A DNA stretch of 64,000 bases from Hyphomicrobiales bacterium (GCA_900471605.1 UCEY01000031.1:235225-299224), one strand, 5' to 3'; shown: positions 41,429 to 50,285, numbered from the stretch's first letter. The notes: generated from the sequence alone by a model not told the origin. Translations and numbers: made by a program.

Positions 41429-42802
41429 ATGCCGATCAACATCACCATGCCTGCCCTGTCTCCAACCATGGAAGAGGGCAATCTTTCCAAGTGGCTCGTC
41501 AAGGAAGGCGACAAGGTCAAGTCCGGCGATGTGATCGCCGAGATCGAAACCGACAAGGCGACCATGGAAGTGGAAGCCGTCGATGAGGGCACCGTCGCCA
41601 AGCTCGTCGTGCCGGCCGGCACCGAAGCCGTCAAGGTCAACGCCCTGATCGCCATCCTCGCCGCCGATGGCGAGGATGTGTCTGCCGCCGCCTCTTCGGG
41701 CGGTGGCGCTGCCCCGGCTTCTAAGGCCGAGGCTGCGCCTGCGCCCAAGGCGGAAGCCGCTCCGGCAGCCAAGACTGCTGAACCGGCACCTGCCGCCGCG
41801 CCGGCTCCGTCTGCGGCAGCGCCTGCTTCCGCCGGGAGTGGTACGGGTGTAGGGAACGGTTTCTCCTCTCCACTGGCTCGCCGCCTCGCGAAGGAAGCCG
41901 GCCTCGACATCTCGGCCGTTTCCGGCTCCGGCCCGCATGGTCGCGTCATCAAGGCCGATATCGAAAAGGCGATTGCCTCCGGTGGTGCCAAGGCCGCTCC
42001 GGCCGCAGCACCTCAGGCCGCCGCCGCACCGGCTCCCGCCTTGGCAAAGGGGCCGGCAGACGATACCGTTCTGAAACTCTTCCCCGAGGGCTCCTACGAG
42101 CTTCTGCCGCATGACGGCATGCGCAAGACGATCGCCTCGCGCCTCACCGAGTCGAGCCAGACGGTCCCGTCCTACTTCATCTCGATGGATTGCGAGATCG
42201 ACGCACTGCTGAAGCTGCGCGGCGAGATCAATGCATCGGCGCCGGTGAAGAAGACGGAGAAGGGCGAAGTGCCGGCCTTCAAGCTGTCCGTCAACGACTT
42301 CATCATCAAGGCGATGGCGCTGGCTCTGCGCGATGTCCCGATGGCCAACGCCTCCTGGACCTCGACGGCCCGCGTGCTGCACAAGAATGCGGATGTCGGC
42401 GTTGCCGTATCGATCCCGGACGGCCTGATCACCCCGATCGTCCGCAAGGCCGAGACCAAGACGCTGTCCGTCATCTCCAACGAGGTGAAGGATCTTGCCA
42501 AGCGCGCCCGCGACAAGAAGCTGAAGCCGGAAGAATACCAGGGCGGCACGACATCCGTGTCCAACCTCGGCATGTTCGGCGTCTCCAACTTCACCTCGAT
42601 CATCAACCTGCCGCAGGCCTCGATCGTCTCGATCGGCGCCGGCGTCGAAAAGCCGGTCGTCCGCGGCGGCAAGATCGAAGTGGGCACGGTGATGACCGCA
42701 ACCTTCGCCTTCGACCACCGCGTCATCGACGGCGCGCTCGGAGCGGAACTCGCGTCCGCCTTCAAGCGCTACATCGAAAACCCGATGGCGATGCTGGTGT
42801 AG
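41429..42802 (+). CDS. pdhC: pyruvate dehydrogenase E2, dihydrolipoamide acetyltransferase
   Basis: Core of the pyruvate dehydrogenase complex; passes acetyl from lipoamide to CoA. 457 residues: one lipoyl domain (1-80), Ala/Pro linker, peripheral-subunit-binding domain (about 143-180, SSPLARRLAKEAGLDISAVS), second linker and the acetyltransferase domain (about 215-457) ending with the catalytic FAFDHRVIDGALGAE. Follows pdhB by 15 bases. Downstream is a palindromic repeat, then an SGNH hydrolase. Confidence 0.97.
   Translation: MPINITMPALSPTMEEGNLSKWLVKEGDKVKSGDVIAEIETDKATMEVEAVDEGTVAKLVVPAGTEAVKVNALIAILAADGEDVSAAASSGGGAAPASKAEAAPAPKAEAAPAAKTAEPAPAAAPAPSAAAPASAGSGTGVGNGFSSPLARRLAKEAGLDISAVSGSGPHGRVIKADIEKAIASGGAKAAPAAAPQAAAAPAPALAKGPADDTVLKLFPEGSYELLPHDGMRKTIASRLTESSQTVPSYFISMDCEIDALLKLRGEINASAPVKKTEKGEVPAFKLSVNDFIIKAMALALRDVPMANASWTSTARVLHKNADVGVAVSIPDGLITPIVRKAETKTLSVISNEVKDLAKRARDKKLKPEEYQGGTTSVSNLGMFGVSNFTSIINLPQASIVSIGAGVEKPVVRGGKIEVGTVMTATFAFDHRVIDGALGAELASAFKRYIENPMAMLV
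41549..41583 (+). repeat. 35-bp exact direct repeat, copy in pdhC lipoyl domain
   Basis: Identical to 40148-40182 in pdhB, 1401 bases upstream. Confidence 0.95.
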
Positions 42803-42812
42803 TCCGGTCTTT

Positions 42813-42850
42813 CCCTCCCCCTTGCGGGGAGGGTGTCCGCGTCAGCGGAC
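42813..42850. repeat. double-hairpin intergenic repeat after pdhC
   Basis: Two consecutive stems: CCCTCCCC-CTTGC-GGGGAGGG (42813-42833) and GTCCGC-GTCA-GCGGAC (42835-42850). This form is typical of dispersed intergenic palindromic elements of rhizobia; it may also slow transcription past pdhC. Confidence 0.75.
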
Positions 42851-42875
42851 GGGTGTGGGTGTCGGAGGTGCGTTC

Positions 42876-43514
42876 ATGAAAACCGTTCTCTGCTATGGCG
42901 ATTCACTGACCTGGGGCACGGATGCCGCGACCGGCGGCCGCCATGCCTTCCAAGATCGGTGGCCGAGCGTGCTGCAGGCAGCGCTCGGTCCCGCGGTCAA
43001 CGTGGTCGCCGAGGGTCTCGGCGGCCGTACCACGGCCTATGACGACAATCTCGCCGATTGTGACCGCAACGGCGCGACATTGTTGCCGACCGTCCTTCAT
43101 AGCCATGGTCCGCTCGAACTGGTGATCGTCATGCTCGGCACCAACGACCTGAAGCCGATCATCCATGGCACGGCGATGGGCGCCCGGCAGGGCGTGAAGA
43201 AGCTGGTGAGCCTGGTGCGCTTCCACGACTGGGGCCGGGAATGCGAGGCGCCGGAAATTCTCATCGTCTCGCCGCCGACCCTTTGCGAAACCGCCAATCC
43301 GATGACCGGCGCGCTGTTCCGGGGCGGCATAGAGCAATCGTCGATGCTCGCGTCGCTCTACCGGGATCTCGCCGACGAAACCGGCTGCGGTTTTTTCGAT
43401 GCGGGTTCGGTCGCGAAAACGACGCCTATCGACGGCGTGCATCTGGATGCAGAAAATACCCGTGCCATTGGACGCGGCCTCGAGCCGATCGTCCGGATGA
43501 TGCTGGGGCTGTGA
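42876..43514 (+). CDS. SGNH/GDSL family hydrolase (arylesterase-like)
   Basis: A 212-residue SGNH hydrolase without a signal peptide. Block I is CYGDSLTWG with Ser10, the conserved Gly is in EGLGGRTT, block III is LGTND with Asn90, and block V is DGVHL with Asp186 and His189. It is similar in layout to cytoplasmic arylesterases/acyl-CoA thioesterase-type SGNH enzymes; the substrate is unknown. ATG 42876 is preferred because upstream in-frame codons run through the palindromic repeat. It lies inside the pyruvate dehydrogenase cluster, as in other rhizobia. Confidence 0.88.
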   Translation: MKTVLCYGDSLTWGTDAATGGRHAFQDRWPSVLQAALGPAVNVVAEGLGGRTTAYDDNLADCDRNGATLLPTVLHSHGPLELVIVMLGTNDLKPIIHGTAMGARQGVKKLVSLVRFHDWGRECEAPEILIVSPPTLCETANPMTGALFRGGIEQSSMLASLYRDLADETGCGFFDAGSVAKTTPIDGVHLDAENTRAIGRGLEPIVRMMLGL

Positions 43515-43601
43515 TGAGTATGGGACGGTTGACGAGGGTCAAGGAGTAGCGGGAAGGGGTGGGGTCTACCTCTCCATGTCATCAGCATGGAGTTGATAGA
43601 A

Positions 43602-43868
43602 ATGTCGAGCACGCCACACCATCTTGCGGAAGAGTTTCCGGAATATCTCGTCCAGATGCGCTACCTGCGCGAAACGGACGGGCATTTTCACCGGATCTGC
43701 AGTGAATACGAGGATGTGAACCACGAGGTCCACAAGGCCGAGACCGGAATGCAACCATGCGACGATATTCGCATGGTCGAGCTGCGCAAGCGGCGGCTGG
43801 CCCTGAAGGACGAGATATACGGGATGCTGACGCGGGTGGAACCGGTCGTCGAAGAGACCGACGTCTGA
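43602..43868 (+). CDS. YdcH/DUF465 family protein
   Basis: An 88-residue, charged, helical protein of the YdcH family (DUF465), function unknown. HHLAEEFPEYLVQMRYLRET is the family N-terminal helix, and VELRKRRLALKDEIYGML the second. ATG 43602 is chosen because GGAG lies nine bases upstream; another ATG at 43587 is in frame but has no ribosome site. Located between the SGNH hydrolase and lpdA. Confidence 0.82.
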   Translation: MSSTPHHLAEEFPEYLVQMRYLRETDGHFHRICSEYEDVNHEVHKAETGMQPCDDIRMVELRKRRLALKDEIYGMLTRVEPVVEETDV

Positions 43869-43956
43869 CACCGGAAGCCGGCGCTTCGCTCCCGAAGAAA
43901 CAGGGCAGGGCTTGCGGTCACTCCGTGCCCGCTCAAAACCAAGGAGTGAAGCGCCT

Positions 43957-45402
43957 ATGGCCAATGCTTACGACGTCATCGTTATCGGTTCCGGTCCGGG
44001 CGGTTATATCGCCGCCATCCGGGCATCCCAGCTCGGGCTGAAAGTCGCCGTCGTCGAGCGCGAACATCTCGCCGGCATCTGCTCCAACTGGGGCTGCATC
44101 CCGACCAAGGCGCTGCTGCGCTCGGCCGACGTCATGCACACCGCCACCCACGCCAAGGATTACGGCCTGACGCTGGAAGGCACGATCAAGCCGGACGTCA
44201 AGGCGATCGTCGACCGCTCGCGCGGCATCGCGCAGCGCATGAACAACGGCGTCGGTTTCCTGTTCAAGAAGAACAAGGTCGACATCATCTGGGGTGAAGC
44301 CAAGATCACCAAACCCGGTGAGATCGTTGTCGGCAATTCGACCAAGCCGGTTGTCCAGCCGCAGGGCCCGATCCCGAAGAACACGCTCGGCGAGGGCACC
44401 TATACCGCCAAGCACATCATCATCGCGACCGGCGCCCGTCCGCGCGCGCTTCCCGGCATCGAGCCGGACGGCAAGCTGATCTGGACCTATTTCGAGGCGA
44501 TGAAGCCGGAAGAGATGCCCAAATCGCTGCTGGTCATGGGCTCGGGCGCCATCGGCATCGAGTTTGCGAGCTTCTACCGCACCATGGGCGTCGAGGTCAC
44601 CGTCGTCGAGATCATGAGCCAGGTCATGCCGGTCGAGGATGCGGAAATCTCCGCCCTCGCCAAGAAGCAGTTCGAGCGCCAGGGCATGAAGATCCTGCTT
44701 GAGGCCAAGGTCGCCAAGGTGGTGAAGGGGGCCAACTCGGTCACCGCGACGATCGAACTCAAGGACGGCAAGACCCAGGAGATCACCGCCGACCGGATGA
44801 TTTCGGCCGTCGGCGTCCAGGCCAATATCGAAGGCATCGGCCTCGAGGCCGTTGGCGTCAAGACAGACCGCGGCTTCATCGTCATCGACGGCTACGGCAA
44901 GACCAACGTGCCCGGCCTCTACGCGATCGGCGATGTCGCCGGCCCGCCGCTGCTCGCCCACAAGGCCGAACACGAGGCGGTCATCTGCGTCGAAAAGATC
45001 GCCGGCCTGCCGAACGTTCACCCGATGGAGAAGAACAAGATCCCGGGCTGCACCTATTGCAACCCGCAGGTCGCTTCCGTCGGCCTCACCGAAGCCAAGG
45101 CGAAGGAACAGGGCCGCGACATCCGCGTCGGCCGCTTCCCGTTCGTGGCCAACGGCAAGGCGATCGCGCTCGGCGAAGACCAGGGCCTCGTCAAGACCAT
45201 CTTCGACAAGAAGACCGGTGAACTCATCGGCGCCCACATGGTCGGTGCGGAAGTCACCGAACTCATCCAGGGTTTCGTCGTCGCCATGAACCTGGAGACG
45301 ACCGAAGAGGAGCTGATGCACACGATCTTCCCGCATCCGACCATTTCCGAAACGATGAAGGAAAGCGTGCTGGATGCCTACGGCCGGGCGCTGAATGCGT
45401 AA
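43957..45402 (+). CDS. lpdA: dihydrolipoyl dehydrogenase
   Basis: E3 component; reoxidises dihydrolipoamide with NAD. 481 residues: FAD motif VIGSGPGGYIAAIRA (about 9-23), redox disulfide in GICSNWGCIPTKALL (about 44-58), NAD-binding GSGAIGIEFASFYRTMG, YAIGDVAGPPLLAHKA, and the C-terminal HPHPT-type motif (IFPHPTISETMKE) with the active-site histidine. ATG 43957 follows AAGGAGTGAAGCGCCT. Its place in the pdh cluster makes it the E3 of pyruvate dehydrogenase. Confidence 0.97.
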   Translation: MANAYDVIVIGSGPGGYIAAIRASQLGLKVAVVEREHLAGICSNWGCIPTKALLRSADVMHTATHAKDYGLTLEGTIKPDVKAIVDRSRGIAQRMNNGVGFLFKKNKVDIIWGEAKITKPGEIVVGNSTKPVVQPQGPIPKNTLGEGTYTAKHIIIATGARPRALPGIEPDGKLIWTYFEAMKPEEMPKSLLVMGSGAIGIEFASFYRTMGVEVTVVEIMSQVMPVEDAEISALAKKQFERQGMKILLEAKVAKVVKGANSVTATIELKDGKTQEITADRMISAVGVQANIEGIGLEAVGVKTDRGFIVIDGYGKTNVPGLYAIGDVAGPPLLAHKAEHEAVICVEKIAGLPNVHPMEKNKIPGCTYCNPQVASVGLTEAKAKEQGRDIRVGRFPFVANGKAIALGEDQGLVKTIFDKKTGELIGAHMVGAEVTELIQGFVVAMNLETTEEELMHTIFPHPTISETMKESVLDAYGRALNA

Positions 45403-45437
45403 CAGGCTCTGCATTGCTCGCTGCCTGCGTTTGGGAT

Positions 45438-45508
45438 GGATGGGGACGTGCCCCATCCGCCGTTATCCTCATCCTCGGGTTTAACCCGAGGATGACCCGA
45501 GGATAACG
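45438..45508. repeat. palindromic repeat cluster after lpdA
   Basis: GGATGGGG-ACGTG-CCCCATCC (45438-45458) is followed by a nested structure: outer arms CGTTATCCTC (45461-45470) / GAGGATAACG (45499-45508) around the inner palindrome CATCCTCGGGT / ACCCGAGGATG (45470-45480, 45484-45494). Typical of rhizobial intergenic palindromes; may also terminate lpdA transcription. Confidence 0.8.
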
Positions 45509-45596
45509 ATTTAGGTGGGGCCGGCCTGTCCACCAATATTGCGAACGGGCGAGTGGTCGCCCATATCTTTCGAACTTGGTTTTAACGGGGGTTCTC

Positions 45597-45842
45597 ATGG
45601 GTGTAGGTTGGATTGCGGCGATCATCATCGGCGGCCTGGCGGGTTGGCTCGCCGGCAAGCTGATGGATGTCCGTTTCGGCATTTTCATGAACATCGTCAT
45701 CGGCATTGTCGGCGCGGTTCTCGCCAACGGCATCTTCAACAGGCTCAACATCCATGTTGCAGACGGATGGCTGGGTTACCTGGTTGCAGGTTTCATCGGC
45801 TCCTGCATTTTGCTATTTGTTGCCAAGCTCGTCAGGCGTTGA
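45597..45842 (+). CDS. GlsB/YeaQ/YmgE family stress-response membrane protein
   Basis: An 81-residue, very hydrophobic protein with three short membrane helices (about 3-22, 28-48, 60-77) and the Gly-rich pattern GWIAAIIIGGLAGWLAGKLM of the transglycosylase-associated (YeaQ/YmgE) family. Its role is unknown; relatives are often stress-induced. ATG 45597 follows ACGGGGG; upstream in-frame codons lack a ribosome site. Confidence 0.85.
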   Translation: MGVGWIAAIIIGGLAGWLAGKLMDVRFGIFMNIVIGIVGAVLANGIFNRLNIHVADGWLGYLVAGFIGSCILLFVAKLVRR

Positions 45843-45879
45843 CGAAACCCGCGTTCCAAGCGGTTGAAAGCAGGTATCT

Positions 45880-46854
45880 ATGGTCACCATTCTCGACACG
45901 ATCGCATCCGGCGATGAAAAGCGCGTGCGTCACCCGGAAAAGGCCCACCGGCCCGACCAGGAAGTGATGCGCAAGCCCGAATGGATCCGCGTCCGTGCGC
46001 CGGTCTCCAAGGGCTACCAGGAAACCCGCTCGATCGTGAAGGAAAACAAGCTGGTGACGGTCTGCGAGGAAGCGGGCTGCCCCAATATCGGTGAGTGCTG
46101 GGACAAGAAGCACGCCACGTTCATGATCATGGGCGAGATCTGCACCCGCGCCTGCGCCTTCTGCAACGTCGCGACCGGCAAGCCGAACGCGCTCGACATG
46201 GAAGAGCCGGAAAACGTCGCCAAGGCCGTCAAGCAGATGGGCCTGTCCCATGTCGTCATCACCTCCGTCGACCGCGACGATCTGGCCGACGGCGGCGCCG
46301 AGCATTTCGAGAAGGTGATCTGGGCGATCCGCGCCGCGTCTCCGACGACGACGATCGAAATCCTCACCCCGGACTTCCTGAAGAAGCCGGGCGCGCTGGA
46401 GCGTGTCGTCGCCGCCAAGCCGGATGTCTTCAACCACAATATGGAAACCGTCCCCGGCAACTATCTGACGGTGCGCCCCGGCGCCCGTTATTTCCACTCC
46501 ATCCGGCTGCTGCAGCGGGTGAAGGAGCTGGATCCGACCATGTTCACCAAGTCGGGCATCATGGTGGGGCTCGGCGAGGAGCGCAACGAAGTGCTGCAGC
46601 TGATGGACGACCTGCGCACCGCCGACGTCGATTTCCTGACCATCGGCCAGTATCTGCAGCCGACCCGCAAGCACCATAAAGTAGAGAGCTTCGTCACGCC
46701 CGAGGAGTTCAAGTCCTACGAGACGGTTGCCTATACCAAGGGTTTTCTGATGGTGTCTTCGAGCCCGCTGACCCGGTCTTCGCATCATGCCGGAGACGAT
46801 TTCGCTCGCCTCAGGGCTGCACGCGAGAAGAAAGTTCTGGCCGCCGCCGAATAG
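45880..46854 (+). CDS. lipA: lipoyl synthase
   Basis: Radical SAM enzyme that inserts two sulfurs into octanoyl chains on lipoyl domains, so it directly modifies PdhB and PdhC encoded upstream. 324 residues: auxiliary cluster cysteines in CEEAGCPNIGECW (about 68-80), radical SAM CTRACAFCNV (about 88-97), the PDVFNHNMETVP region, and the C-terminal SSPLTRSSHHAGDDF with the RSSxHA motif. Located downstream of lpdA. Confidence 0.97.
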   Translation: MVTILDTIASGDEKRVRHPEKAHRPDQEVMRKPEWIRVRAPVSKGYQETRSIVKENKLVTVCEEAGCPNIGECWDKKHATFMIMGEICTRACAFCNVATGKPNALDMEEPENVAKAVKQMGLSHVVITSVDRDDLADGGAEHFEKVIWAIRAASPTTTIEILTPDFLKKPGALERVVAAKPDVFNHNMETVPGNYLTVRPGARYFHSIRLLQRVKELDPTMFTKSGIMVGLGEERNEVLQLMDDLRTADVDFLTIGQYLQPTRKHHKVESFVTPEEFKSYETVAYTKGFLMVSSSPLTRSSHHAGDDFARLRAAREKKVLAAAE

Positions 46855-46885
46855 GGCGGCGAGCCTGCTTCAAGCCTTATTCGGC
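46846..46885. terminator. inverted repeat between convergent lipA and small hypothetical gene
   Basis: GCCGAATA (46846-46853) and TATTCGGC (46878-46885). Each arm contains the end of a gene: both proteins finish in AAE followed by a stop. Possibly a weak bidirectional terminator; there is no T-tract. Confidence 0.4.
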
Positions 46886-47062
46886 TGCCTGGATCTTTTC
46901 GTGCTTGTCCTGGCCACGCCGGCGTTCGCGCAGCGTGAAACGGTGTCCGCGCGCTTCACTCTTCGCCATTTCAATAAGATAGACCAGCATGGGAAGCTGG
47001 TTCATGTCTGCGAGCTGCTTTGCGGATTCGAGCAGCTTTATCATCTGCGAGAAATCGTCCAT
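46877..47062 (-). CDS. conserved small hypothetical protein
   Basis: A 61-residue helical protein (MDDFSQMIKLLESAKQLAD start; ends in a charged RERRRGQDKHEKIQAAE). The ATG at 47062 is chosen because codons upstream lose the helical pattern and AAAGAAG precedes this start. I recall similar small proteins in Hyphomicrobiales but cannot name a family. Convergent with lipA, which ends 22 bases away. Confidence 0.6.
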   Translation of the reverse strand: MDDFSQMIKLLESAKQLADMNQLPMLVYLIEMAKSEARGHRFTLRERRRGQDKHEKIQAAE

Positions 47063-47363
47063 GGATGCTTCTTTCGGGTGCGCCCGGTCTGCTATCGGTT
47101 GAATAATGCCATTGTCCCACCATGGGCGGCAATAGACCATACAACCGAATGAATCCTACATTAAATCTTATTAATCTGAATGCCATCTGACATCAACAAA
47201 TGACCGGCGGTTGAACCGGTCGATCCGAAGGCCTGTCGGCGGCTTGTTACAATGGCATCCGGCGATCTCTATAACGCCGTCTGCCCGACATTGAAATCCT
47301 CCTGTCATCATCGGCGGCTACCGCCGGTCACGATACTGCGATCCTGATTCCCGGGAGATCATA
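47063..47363. other. 301-base intergenic region
   Basis: Holds an AT-rich part (near 47145-47210), a possible rightward promoter (TTGTTA at 47244-47249 and CTATAA at 47269-47274, long spacer), and a perfect hairpin CGGCGG-CTA-CCGCCG at 47312-47326. No coding sequence or known RNA was recognised. Confidence 0.5.
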
Positions 47364-47954
47364 ATGGATATGGAATCTGGCCCGAATGCGATCCGTTACA
47401 TAGAAATTGCCGAAGCCGCGGAAAAGGTCCGCCATGCGGATCGCATCCTCGTCATCGGCTGTTCCGGCGGCGGCAAATCGACGCTGTCGCAGAGGATCGC
47501 CCGCCGCTTCGGATTGACTTACGTCTCGATCGATCGCGACGTGCTCTGGCTGCCCGGCTGGGTGCAGCGCGGGAAGCCGGAACAGAATCGGCTTCTCGTC
47601 GCGTTCAGTGCCGGCGAACGCTGGATCATGGACGGCACCAATACCTCGACGTTCGACATTCGCGTGCCGCGCAGCGATCTCGTCATCTGGGTGCGCATGC
47701 CGCGCTGGCTGTGCATCTGGGGCATTCTCAGCCGCTGGATCACCAACAGGGGCGGCACCCGCCCGGAAATGGCGCCCGGCTGCCCGGAAAAGATCGATCT
47801 CGATTTCATCCGCTTCGTCTGGACCTGGGAAAAGGTCTATGGCCCGCGCGTGCTTGCCGGGCTGGCGGCGCATGCGGCAGGCAAGCCGGTTCTGATGTTG
47901 AAATCGAGGGCGCAGATGCGCGATCTTCTTGATCTTCTCGGATCCCGCGCTTAA
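47364..47954 (+). CDS. P-loop NTPase, adenylate kinase-like (FlaR/topology modulation-like)
   Basis: A 196-residue P-loop protein with Walker A GCSGGGKST (about 33-41), followed by LSQRIARRFGLTYVSIDRD, and the WIMDGTNTSTFDIR segment and ADLVIWVRMPRW-like strand (SDLVIWVRMPRWLC). This is the layout of small adenylate-kinase-like proteins annotated as FlaR or DNA topology modulation proteins; the true substrate is unknown. It precedes ratA by 9 bases. Confidence 0.75.
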   Translation: MDMESGPNAIRYIEIAEAAEKVRHADRILVIGCSGGGKSTLSQRIARRFGLTYVSIDRDVLWLPGWVQRGKPEQNRLLVAFSAGERWIMDGTNTSTFDIRVPRSDLVIWVRMPRWLCIWGILSRWITNRGGTRPEMAPGCPEKIDLDFIRFVWTWEKVYGPRVLAGLAAHAAGKPVLMLKSRAQMRDLLDLLGSRA

Positions 47955-47963
47955 CTGCGGACT

Positions 47964-48419
47964 ATGCCCAAGTTCGAAATCCGCCGTCCCGTCAAGCACA
48001 GCGCCGAAAAGATGTACGCGCTCGTTGCCGATGTCGAAAAATATCCGCAATTCCTGCCGCTCTGCGAGGCGCTGACCGTGCGTTCCACCAAGGAGCGCGA
48101 CGGCAAGACGCTGCTCGTGGCCGATATGACCGTCGGCTACAAGGCGATCCGCGAGACCTTCACCACCCAGGTCCTGCTCAATCCCGCCGAGCGGATCATC
48201 GACGTCAAATATATCGAGGGGCCGTTCAAATACCTCAACAACCGCTGGAGCTTCGAGCCGGCGGGGGAGGGTTCGCCGAACGCCTGCACGGTGCATTTCT
48301 TCATCGACTACGAGTTCAAGAGCATGATCCTCGGCGCCCTGATGGGCTCGATGTTCGACCGCGCCTTCCGCATGTTCGCCGAAGCCTTCGAGGCAAGGGC
48401 GGACAAGATCTACGCCTGA
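47964..48419 (+). CDS. RatA/Coq10 family START-domain protein
   Basis: A 151-residue SRPBCC-fold protein with VKHSAEKMYALVADVEKYPQ (about 8-27), FLPLCEALTV, and FIDYEFKSMILGALMG (about 110-125). Relatives are Coq10, which binds ubiquinone, and E. coli RatA, once described as a toxin acting on ribosomes; in rhizobia a quinone-chaperone role is the likelier reading. Its 3-prime end overlaps the convergent cinA gene by 10 bases. Confidence 0.88.
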   Translation: MPKFEIRRPVKHSAEKMYALVADVEKYPQFLPLCEALTVRSTKERDGKTLLVADMTVGYKAIRETFTTQVLLNPAERIIDVKYIEGPFKYLNNRWSFEPAGEGSPNACTVHFFIDYEFKSMILGALMGSMFDRAFRMFAEAFEARADKIYA

Positions 48420-48925
48420 ATATCGTCCCGGTCCGCCGCCTCGGCCAGCATCGCGAGCGCGGTACGCACGGTCGCCAGCCGCACCTCGGTGCGGCCGATA
48501 TCGCCATAGCGCATTTCCCGGTGCAGGATTTTTCCCGACCGACTTTTCGCGGCCAGATGCACCAGCCCGACCGGCTTGTCGACCGAACCGCCACCGGGGC
48601 CGGCGATGCCGGTCACCGCCACCGCCATGGCCGCCTGCGAGCGAAAAAGCGCGCCATGCACCATCTGTAGCGCCGTTTCCTTCGACACCGCGCCATGCGT
48701 CGCGAGCGTGGCGTCGGTCACGCCGAGCATGTCCATCTTCGCCTGGTTCGTATAGGTGACGAAACCCCGGTCGACGACGGCCGACGAGCCGGAGATTTCC
48801 GTCAATGCGCCTGCGATCAGCCCGCCGGTGCAGGATTCGGCGGTCGCGACCATCAGCCCGCGCGCGGTGAAATCCGTAATGATCCGCTGTGCCTGCTCCA
48901 CGATATCGGCCGGAAACAGGCTCAT
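48410..48925 (-). CDS. CinA family protein (nicotinamide-nucleotide amidohydrolase type)
   Basis: A 171-residue stand-alone CinA C-terminal domain, the PncC type that deamidates nicotinamide mononucleotide. TAESCTGGLIAGALTEISGSS (about 28-48) contains the catalytic serine and is followed by GFVTYTNQAK and VTGIAGPGGGS. No N-terminal COG1058 domain is present. ATG 48925 overlaps the ispDF stop by four bases. The frame remains open upstream but that stretch is a shadow of ispDF. Confidence 0.9.
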   Translation of the reverse strand: MSLFPADIVEQAQRIITDFTARGLMVATAESCTGGLIAGALTEISGSSAVVDRGFVTYTNQAKMDMLGVTDATLATHGAVSKETALQMVHGALFRSQAAMAVAVTGIAGPGGGSVDKPVGLVHLAAKSRSGKILHREMRYGDIGRTEVRLATVRTALAMLAEAADRDDIQA

Positions 48926-50142
48926 GCAGCGTCTCCGCGAAAAACGACGGTCGCCGTCGCGATCGCGGCGATCCCCTCGCGGCGGCCGATGAAGCCGATC
49001 TTCTCGTTGGTGGTCGCCTTCACCGAGCAGCGATCGAGCGAAATGCCGAGGATCTCGGAGAGGTTCTCCCGCATCGCCTGCCGGTGAGGGGCGATCTTCG
49101 GCGCTTCGGCGATCAGCGATATATCGGCATTCATGATCGTGCCGCCATGTTCGCGCACGACCTTTGCCGCATGGTCGAGGAAGATTTTCGACGGCGCACC
49201 GCGCCATTGCATGTCGGACGGCGGAAAATGGTCGCCGATATCGCCGGCGCCGCAGGTGGCGAGCAGCGCATCCGTCAGGGCGTGCAGCGCGACGTCGGCA
49301 TCCGAATGGCCGCTGAGCTTCTGGTCGTGGGGAATGAACACGCCGCACAGCGTCACCCCGTCGCCGGGCTCCAGCTGATGCACGTCGTAGCCGTTGCCGG
49401 TCCGCACGTCCGGAAGGGCGGCCGGGGACCGGTTCTGCGAGAGTTTTTCGTCGGCCATGGCGAGATCCCGCTTCACGGTGAGTTTGATATTGTCGACCGA
49501 TCCCTCAACCAGTGTGACCGGCAGTCCGGCCCATTCGGCAATGGAGGCGTCGTCGGTGAAATCCTCGCGACGCAGTGCCGCGGCCTTTTCGTGCGCGGTG
49601 CGGATTTCCGAGAGAAGGAAGCTCTGCGGCGTCTGGGCGGCATAAAGCCCTGCGCGCGGCACCGTCTCGTGCACCAGCCCGTCGGAACCGCCCCGCTTCA
49701 GCGTGTCGCTGACGGGAATGGCCGGCAGCACGCCATCCTGCCCCTCGTCGAGCGCCCGCGCCACCCGGTCGAGCACGCCGTGGTCGACGAAGGGCCGCGC
49801 CGCGTCATGGATCATCACATGGGTGGCCTCGGTGCCGGAAAGCGCGCGCAAACCCTCATAGACCGACCGCTGCCGCGTCTCTCCGCCGAATGTGGTGATC
49901 ACGCCGGCGGCACCCCTGACGCCCGCGGTCGCCGCCGCAAACAGCGCCTCGTCGTCCGGGTGGATGACGACCACGATCGGGCCGCTTCGGGACCAGGTCA
50001 GAAACTGTTCGAGCGTATGGGCGATCACCGGTTTGGACCCGATCCGGCGATACTGCTTGGGGCCTTCCTCGGCCGAGCCGGCCCGCTCCCCGCGGCCTGC
50101 GGCGACGATGACGATACCGATTGTCCTGGAACCGATTGTCAT
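48922..50142 (-). CDS. ispDF: bifunctional IspD/IspF enzyme
   Basis: Fused 2-C-methyl-D-erythritol 4-phosphate cytidylyltransferase and 2,4-cyclodiphosphate synthase of the MEP isoprenoid pathway. 406 residues: IspD part (about 1-235) with VAAGRGERAGS...GPKQYRRI and VMIHDAARPFV; IspF part (about 246-406) with RTGNGYDVHQLEPGDGVTLC, the zinc site DVHQ and GHSDADVALHALTDALL, and GDIGDHFPPSD. The fusion is usual in alphaproteobacteria. Divergent from dusB. Confidence 0.97.
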   Translation of the reverse strand: MTIGSRTIGIVIVAAGRGERAGSAEEGPKQYRRIGSKPVIAHTLEQFLTWSRSGPIVVVIHPDDEALFAAATAGVRGAAGVITTFGGETRQRSVYEGLRALSGTEATHVMIHDAARPFVDHGVLDRVARALDEGQDGVLPAIPVSDTLKRGGSDGLVHETVPRAGLYAAQTPQSFLLSEIRTAHEKAAALRREDFTDDASIAEWAGLPVTLVEGSVDNIKLTVKRDLAMADEKLSQNRSPAALPDVRTGNGYDVHQLEPGDGVTLCGVFIPHDQKLSGHSDADVALHALTDALLATCGAGDIGDHFPPSDMQWRGAPSKIFLDHAAKVVREHGGTIMNADISLIAEAPKIAPHRQAMRENLSEILGISLDRCSVKATTNEKIGFIGRREGIAAIATATVVFRGDAA

Positions 50143-50256
50143 GGATTTGTCGTCCCCGACCCGTAACTCGTTGTGGATTGACAGGCGCAGAACTATAGGA
50201 CCAAAAGCCTGAATTCCAGCATGCCGCTCAAAAATAACGCAGTTCAGGAATCGCTC

Positions 50257-50285
50257 TTGGCAAACGCCCGAGACCTGAATAAAAA
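50257..50285 (+). promoter_or_regulatory. candidate promoter of the dusB-ntrBC operon
   Basis: TTGGCA (50257-50262) and TAAAAA (50280-50285) separated by 17 bases, 16 bases before the GTG start of dusB. The -10 is poor, so confidence is limited. Confidence 0.35.

Noticed and set aside
42822..42875. N-terminal extension of the SGNH hydrolase
   Set aside because: The extra codons are translated intergenic palindrome, not conserved protein.
46787..47152. Plus-strand frame after lipA
   Set aside because: Overlaps the lipA end and the better-supported small minus-strand gene; no initiation signal.
47964..48419. RatA as the toxin of a toxin-antitoxin pair
   Set aside because: No RatB-like partner is next to it, and the conserved rhizobial Coq10-like context favours a quinone-related role.
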